The translations under genes and the position numbers were made by a program. The notes beneath the pieces are model-generated. The model saw only the letters and a list, made by a program, of their open reading frames with translations, ran no database searches and was not told the origin of the DNA. A stretch of 8,336 bases of DNA from Prevotella sp. (lineage in GTDB: Bacteria; Bacteroidota; Bacteroidia; Bacteroidales; Bacteroidaceae), in the NCBI GenBank assembly GCA_017430675.1, contig JAFRMM010000028.1:1-8336 (forward strand), read 5' to 3'. Positions 5,539-8,336 of this stretch are shown piece by piece. Positions within the stretch are counted from its first letter, which is position 1; the number at the start of each line of letters is the position of its first letter.

Positions 5539-6384
5539 TTACTTCTTCTGCAGATCCAGCACGAGTTTGCCGATGAATACACCGTGCTTGCCGTTCTGAT
5601 CCACGGGAATCATCTTCCCGTTCTTGTCTGGCGCATACTCCAGCACAGGCATGTAGGTATGGGTATGTCCGCCCAGCACAAGGTCACAGCCCTCCGTCTT
5701 GCTCAGGAACTTCTCGTCGCAGTCGCCCTCAATGTTCCAGCCGAGGTGGGAGACGCAGATCACGAGGTCGCACTTCTCCTGTTTCCGCAGGATATCGATA
5801 TATTTCTGGGCCGTCTCTGCAGGGTCGAGATAGGTGATGCCCTCACAGTTGCCGTCGAAGACCAGTCCCTTCAGGGCAGGTGCCAGTGCGAAGACACCGA
5901 TCTTCACCCCATTGCGCTTGAGGATGATATAGGGCTTGACGAGATCTTCCAGCACCGTTCCCTTGCAGTCGTAGTTCGAGCAGACGATGGGGAAATTGGC
6001 CATGCGGAAGAGTTTGGCCATATTGTCGAGGCCGAAGTCGAACTCGTGGTTGCCAATGGTGGCGCAGTCGTAGCCCATCTGATTCATCAGACCTACTTCC
6101 ACCTCACCCTTGAAGAGTGTGTAGTAGCCGGAACCCTGCGAGAAATCACCTGAGTCGAAGAGCAACAGGTCAGGATGCTGCGCGCGCTGCTCCTTGATCA
6201 TGTTGATACGGCGGAGGAATCCGCCACGCCCTGCCAGATCCTTGTTGTCGAGGTTTTCACTCAGGGGCATGATGGTGGAGTGCGTATCATTCGTATGGAG
6301 GATCACGAGTTGCTTATGTTTCTTGGCTACAGCCGTCACTCCCGACAGCAGTGCTATAATTATAATAAGGTGTAATCGTTTCAT
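5539..6384 (-). CDS. 5'-nucleotidase-type metallophosphatase domain protein
   Basis: A 281-residue exported protein consisting only of the calcineurin-like catalytic domain of the UshA/5'-nucleotidase family. After a signal peptide (about 1-20, ending AVA), the metal and catalytic motifs appear in order: HTNDTHS (30-36), FDSGDFSQG (76-84), TIGNHEFD (109-116), SHLG (212-215) and GGHTHT (238-243), which together supply the two-metal ligands and the catalytic Asn-His pair. It would hydrolyse phosphate from nucleotides or related substrates in the periplasm. The usual C-terminal substrate-binding domain is absent here and is encoded by the gene just upstream (6404-7171). ATG 6384 is preferred; the frame extends to a TTG at 6393, but that lies inside the 7-bp repeat and adds nothing. 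The stop at 5541-5539 directly abuts the stop of the PorT-like gene. The domain call is very secure, the substrate is not. Confidence 0.92.
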   Translation of the reverse strand: MKRLHLIIIIALLSGVTAVAKKHKQLVILHTNDTHSTIMPLSENLDNKDLAGRGGFLRRINMIKEQRAQHPDLLLFDSGDFSQGSGYYTLFKGEVEVGLMNQMGYDCATIGNHEFDFGLDNMAKLFRMANFPIVCSNYDCKGTVLEDLVKPYIILKRNGVKIGVFALAPALKGLVFDGNCEGITYLDPAETAQKYIDILRKQEKCDLVICVSHLGWNIEGDCDEKFLSKTEGCDLVLGGHTHTYMPVLEYAPDKNGKMIPVDQNGKHGVFIGKLVLDLQKK

Positions 6385-6415
6385 AATTCTCAATCTTCAA
6401 TTATCAATTTTCAAT
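6381..6415 (-). repeat. Five-unit 7-bp tandem repeat across the nucleotidase gene junction
   Basis: Read on the minus strand, 35 bp are made of five heptamers with consensus ATTGANA, the last being ATTATGA. The array includes the end of the upstream gene with its TGA stop (6406-6404), the whole 19-bp spacer and the ATG start (6384-6382) of the downstream gene. Four units fit ATTGANA apart from a final A/G change in one (ATTGAAG); the fifth has diverged to form the start codon. It is A/T-rich, so it would keep the translation start unstructured. Confidence 0.85.
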
Positions 6416-7171
6416 CTTTATACGTCCTTCTACCTGGGCATCGACGACCTCACCGCGCGACTGCTTGTCCTTGAAGTAGTTCATGATGAGGTAGCGGCTG
6501 TTGTTGCTGGCCTCTTGTGGTGCCACGTTATCCTTACCTTCCGTGAAGGCCGTCATGCCGTCGTTGCCCTCCAGCAGATAGTTGATCGTCGTCACACGAT
6601 ACTCAGCCTTGGGATCGATCTCCTGTCCATGGAGTTTTGCAGATACGAGTTGGCCGTCCTTGGTGATGACAAGTTCCGTACCTTTGCTGACGCCCTCCCC
6701 TCCCCTTTGGGCCATCTGCTGGAAGAGCCGCATCAGTGACTCACCTGAGAGTGTGGTGAAACAGATCTTATTCTCGAAGGGCGCGATGGAGAGCACATCC
6801 TCGTAGGTGACATCGCCCTTGATGAGGTCGGCACGGATGCCGCCCATATTATAGATGGCGAGCACGGGCTGTTCGTTATAGTCCTTGGCGGCCCAGATGA
6901 GAATATCAGAGAGGAGGTTGGAGAGATCGCTCTCTGGTCGCTCAGGATGCATGTTATGGGCCACCTTTCCCATAATGGGAGCCATGATACTGTCGTTCAC
7001 CTTCTTATAAGGGGCAATAAACTGAGCCGCAGCCTCGTCAGGGTTCTGGTCGTAGCGGCTGTCAACGATGATTCGCGTGCGCTCCACACCTGCCAGTTGG
7101 TAGTGCTTGGGGGCACACGAAACCAGCATCAGTGTTGCAAAAACGCCATAAACAAGTTGTCTTTTAAGCAT
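6404..7171 (-). CDS. 5'-nucleotidase C-terminal-domain lipoprotein
   Basis: A 255-residue lipoprotein (signal peptide with lipobox MLVSC, Cys19) that corresponds to the C-terminal, substrate-binding domain of 5'-nucleotidases with no metallophosphatase part. Family motifs are ESDLSNLLSDILIWAA (80-95), NMGGIRADL (108-116), GDVTYEDVLSIAPFEN (119-134) and NYLLEGNDGM (197-206), the last being the counterpart of the GGDG substrate loop. It lies 19 bp upstream of the metallophosphatase gene in the same orientation, so the two probably form an operon and together rebuild one UshA-like enzyme, membrane-anchored through this subunit. This is inference from domain content and order. The order is reversed relative to the fused enzyme, where the catalytic domain comes first. 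The -7 box at 7199-7192 lies about 21 bp before the ATG. Confidence 0.9.
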   Translation of the reverse strand: MLKRQLVYGVFATLMLVSCAPKHYQLAGVERTRIIVDSRYDQNPDEAAAQFIAPYKKVNDSIMAPIMGKVAHNMHPERPESDLSNLLSDILIWAAKDYNEQPVLAIYNMGGIRADLIKGDVTYEDVLSIAPFENKICFTTLSGESLMRLFQQMAQRGGEGVSKGTELVITKDGQLVSAKLHGQEIDPKAEYRVTTINYLLEGNDGMTAFTEGKDNVAPQEASNNSRYLIMNYFKDKQSRGEVVDAQVEGRIKIEN

Positions 7172-7191
7172 AATTTTATATTTTGATGGTG

Positions 7192-7199
7192 CAAAAGTA
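7192..7199 (-). promoter_or_regulatory. -7 box of the nucleotidase operon
   Basis: On the minus strand, TACTTTTG in the context TTTTGTACTTTTGCACC matches TAnnTTTG with the extended flanks seen at other promoters here. No TTTG lies 19-21 bp further upstream. It is one half of an inverted repeat with the rplS -7 region. Confidence 0.7.
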
Positions 7200-7218
7200 C
7201 AAAAAACATCCGAAATAT

Positions 7219-7249
7219 TTTGTTATTTACTCAAGAATTTGTACCTTTG
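7219..7249 (+). promoter_or_regulatory. Bacteroidota promoter of rplS
   Basis: TTTG (7219-7222), 19-bp spacer, TACCTTTG (7242-7249) followed by CACC. This is a full match to TTTG-N19-21-TAnnTTTG. The start of transcription would be near 7255, giving a leader of about 90 nt before rplS. Confidence 0.88.
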
Positions 7250-7270
7250 CACCCGCTTTTCGGCGTAACC

Positions 7271-7323
7271 GATGGAGGGAAGTCACGAGTTGCCCGTCTA
7301 TGTTGCGTTGGAACGATACAACA
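7271..7323 (+). promoter_or_regulatory. Candidate structured 5' leader of rplS
   Basis: Two adjacent hairpins can be drawn in the leader. The first pairs ATGGAGGG (7272-7279) with CCCGTCTAT (7293-7301), with one bulged G and one G-U pair. The second pairs TGTTGCGT (7301-7308) with ACG (7313-7315) plus CAACA (7319-7323), with loop TGGA and a three-base bulge; the two share base 7301. Ribosomal-protein leaders often bind their own product to shut down expression, and L19 leaders are known in other phyla. Whether this one does so is inference; the pairing was drawn by hand. Confidence 0.4.
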
Positions 7324-7345
7324 AATTTAAAGATTTACAAGTAAA

Positions 7346-7708
7346 ATGGATCTAATTAAAGTTGCTGAAGAAGCATTTGCAACCGGCAAGAAGTTCCCCA
7401 AGTTCAAGGCTGGAGACACGATCACTGTCGCTTACAAAATTATCGAGGGTTCCAAGGAGCGTATCCAGTTATACCGTGGTGTCGTGATTAAGATCTGCGG
7501 CCATGGTGAGAAGAAGCGCTTCACTGTTCGTAAGATGTCAGGTACCGTGGGTGTGGAGCGTATCTTCCCCATCGAGTCTCCGAACATCGAGAGCATCGAG
7601 ATCAACAAGGTAGGTAAGGTTCGTCGCGCTAAGTTGTACTATCTGCGTAAACTCACAGGTAAGGCAGCCCGTATCAAGGAGAAGCGCCGTCCCGTTACCG
7701 CTGAATAA
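7346..7708 (+). CDS. rplS: Ribosomal protein bL19
   Basis: A 120-residue 50S ribosomal protein L19, located at the interface between the two ribosomal subunits. The diagnostic sequence is intact: [14 protein letters not shown] (19-32), [10 protein letters not shown] (39-48), [17 protein letters not shown] (59-75), SPNIESIEI (78-86) and [11 protein letters not shown] (93-103). The length is normal, with a short Bacteroidota-type C-terminal tail. ATG 7346 begins the usual MDLI N-terminus. It is transcribed alone, with its own promoter, a leader of about 90 nt and a terminator that starts at its stop codon. In many bacteria rplS is in an rpsP-rimM-trmD-rplS operon; here it stands apart, with a nucleotidase operon diverging on one side. 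Confidence 0.97.
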   Translation: MDLIKVAEEAFATGKKFPKFKAGDTITVAYKIIEGSKERIQLYRGVVIKICGHGEKKRFTVRKMSGTVGVERIFPIESPNIESIEINKVGKVRRAKLYYLRKLTGKAARIKEKRRPVTAE

Positions 7709-7739
7709 AAAAGAGGCTCAAGTCTGAGCCTCTTTTTTA
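7706..7739. terminator. Bidirectional terminator containing both flanking stop codons
   Basis: A perfect 15-bp inverted repeat: TAAAAAAGAGGCTCA (7706-7720), loop AGTC, TGAGCCTCTTTTTTA (7725-7739). The GC core GAGGCTCA with T-runs on both sides gives a terminator in both directions. The rplS TAA is its first three bases and the TAA of the converging 58-residue gene is its last three on the other strand. Confidence 0.95.
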
Positions 7740-7913
7740 TTTGTAGTTCTTGTCGGCACTGGCTTCGCCGTGCAATGCCTCCTGGAACGACTCCCAATCC
7801 TGGAAGCCCACGAACAGCGACAGACGGTCGAGGGCTTTCTTGTCAGGTTTGTGGAGCAACTCCTTCTCCACTGCCTCCAACAACTTTTTGAGCGCTTTGC
7901 GTTTCTTCTCCAT
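7737..7913 (-). CDS. Small charged helical protein of unknown function (58 aa)
   Basis: A 58-residue frame from ATG 7913-7911 to TAA 7739-7737; I do not recognise a named family. The N-terminal half is a likely amphipathic, Lys/Glu/Leu-rich helix (MEKKRKALKKLLEAVEKELL), followed by KALDRLSLFVGFQDWESFQEALHGE, which looks like a compact second helical segment with conserved-type aromatic residues, and a polar tail. There is no signal peptide or membrane segment. Support for a real gene is its own -7 box about 20 bp upstream (7942-7935) and a terminator placed exactly at its stop. A TTG in the same frame at 7988 would extend it through the divergent promoter and is rejected. It may be a small Bacteroidales-specific accessory protein; its role is unknown. 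Confidence 0.7.
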   Translation of the reverse strand: MEKKRKALKKLLEAVEKELLHKPDKKALDRLSLFVGFQDWESFQEALHGEASADKNYK

Positions 7914-7934
7914 ATTTATTATATAAGTTTGGTG

Positions 7935-7942
7935 CAAAATTA
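7935..7942 (-). promoter_or_regulatory. -7 box of the 58-residue protein gene
   Basis: Minus-strand TAATTTTG in the context TTGTAATTTTGCACC matches TAnnTTTG; the ATG is about 20 bp downstream. No TTTG is present at 19-21 bp upstream. It is the left arm of the inverted repeat 7934-7964. Confidence 0.65.
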
Positions 7943-7955
7943 CAATTATTTTTTG

Positions 7956-7963
7956 TAATTTTG
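7956..7963 (+). promoter_or_regulatory. -7 box of the AICAR-transformylase gene
   Basis: TAATTTTG in the context TTTTTTGTAATTTTGCAG, 29 bp before the ATG at 7993. The nearest TTTG (7928-7931) is 24 bp upstream, longer than the usual 19-21 bp, so the -33 part is weak. Confidence 0.65.
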
Positions 7964-7992
7964 CAGCCAGAAACAGAAAAAAATACAATCAG

Positions 7993-8336
7993 ATGAAAGA
8001 ATTAGCACTCAAGTACGGATGCAATCCGAACCAGAAGCCCTCGCGTATCTTCATGACGGAGGGAGAGTTACCCATCGAAGTGATCAACGGCCGTCCCGGC
8101 TACATCAACTTCCTCGACGCCTTCAACGCCTGGCAACTCGTGAAGGAACTGAAGGCTGCTACGGGTCTGCCCGCTGCCGCCTCGTTCAAGCACGTGAGTC
8201 CTGCAGGTGCTGCCGTCGGTCTGCCCCTGAGCGACACACTGAAGAAGATCTACTTCGTGGATGACATCGCCGGTCTCGACGAGAGCCCCATTGCCTGTGC
8301 CTACGCCAGAGCCCGTGGTGCCGACCGTATGTCGAG
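7993..8336 (+). CDS. AICAR transformylase, stand-alone form (5' part, cut by window end)
   Basis: The first 114 codons of a purine-biosynthesis enzyme that formylates AICAR with 10-formyl-tetrahydrofolate to give FAICAR. The start [17 protein letters not shown] matches the beginning of the AICAR-transformylase domain of PurH (the KYGxNPxQ motif). Next come [20 protein letters not shown] (26-45), WQLVKELK, and [14 protein letters not shown] (61-74), which holds the catalytic Lys66-His67 pair, then [11 protein letters not shown]. The protein begins directly at this domain, so the N-terminal IMP cyclohydrolase domain of ordinary PurH is missing. Such short PurH-like proteins are known to me from Bacteroides-type genomes, which also keep a full purH elsewhere; that cannot be checked here. 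ATG 7993 is the natural start, 29 bp after the -7 box. The 3' end is outside the window. Confidence 0.9.
   Translation, partial: MKELALKYGCNPNQKPSRIFMTEGELPIEVINGRPGYINFLDAFNAWQLVKELKAATGLPAAASFKHVSPAGAAVGLPLSDTLKKIYFVDDIAGLDESPIACAYARARGADRMS

Larger units (their letters stand above)
7934..7964. repeat. 12-bp inverted repeat holding two divergent -7 boxes
   Basis: GCAAAATTACAA (7934-7945) is the exact reverse complement of TTGTAATTTTGC (7953-7964), with a seven-base spacer. Each arm contains an outward-facing TAATTTTG -7 box. Confidence 0.9.

Noticed and set aside
6385..6393. TTG start for the metallophosphatase gene
   Set aside because: It lies in the heptamer repeat and adds only three residues before a standard ATG with a good signal peptide.
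7914..7988. TTG-started extension of the 58-residue protein
   Set aside because: It would read through the divergent promoter inverted repeat; the ATG at 7913 lies downstream of a -7 box.
8019..8264. Plus-strand frame of 81 codons overlapping the AICAR-transformylase gene
   Set aside because: Out-of-frame shadow of a clear enzyme gene; Arg-rich with no motif.
1..8336. Mobile element, defence system, tRNA or rRNA
   Set aside because: No transposase, integrase, terminal repeats, nuclease or defence motifs, and no cloverleaf or rRNA sequence were seen; the genes are ordinary core functions.

Overview
The window looks like chromosomal DNA from a member of the Bacteroidales, most likely Prevotellaceae. 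Three things point there. The promoters have the Bacteroidota form TTTG-N19-21-TAnnTTTG. There are no Shine-Dalgarno sequences. The gene families (ExbD/TonB with a PstS-like lipoprotein, PorT, a split 5'-nucleotidase, a stand-alone AICAR transformylase) are typical of the group. Family names come from recognising protein motifs by eye; no database was searched.

Layout. (1) Positions 1-3492, plus strand: the 3' end of exbD, then tonB, a PstS-like phosphate-binding lipoprotein and a periplasmic TPR protein, closed by a strong terminator. This reads as the distal part of a TonB energy-transduction operon. (2) 3569-4278, plus strand: a well-formed promoter, a 56-residue unknown protein and a Cys-rich 149-residue protein. 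(3) 4279-4390: a short gap holding three 19-bp dyads spaced exactly 22 bp apart. (4) 4391-4703, minus strand: a complete 55-residue 2[4Fe-4S] ferredoxin gene with its own terminator and promoter. (5) 4789-5538, plus strand: a PorT-like protein of the type IX secretion system. (6) 5539-7171, minus strand: a 5'-nucleotidase split into a metallophosphatase gene and an upstream C-terminal-domain lipoprotein gene, joined by a 7-bp tandem repeat. (7) 7188-7739: a divergent promoter region, then rplS (ribosomal protein L19) behind a roughly 90-nt leader and before a bidirectional terminator. (8) 7737-7913, minus strand: a 58-residue unknown protein. (9) 7993-8336, plus strand: the 5' part of an AICAR-transformylase gene, cut by the window edge.

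Functionally, the first block energises outer-membrane transport and the PstS-like and TPR proteins probably act with it in the periplasm. The nucleotidase pair would release nucleoside and phosphate from nucleotides in the periplasm, which fits loosely with a phosphate-binding protein nearby, though they are separate transcription units. Most of this is ordinary core-genome content. No defence system, phage, transposase, CRISPR array, tRNA or rRNA was seen. The unexplained signals are small non-coding structures: a perfect 16-bp hairpin inside the lipoprotein signal-peptide codons (1078-1114), the 22-bp-spaced dyad array (4301-4363), the heptamer repeat at a gene junction (6381-6415), and two divergent promoter pairs built as inverted repeats.
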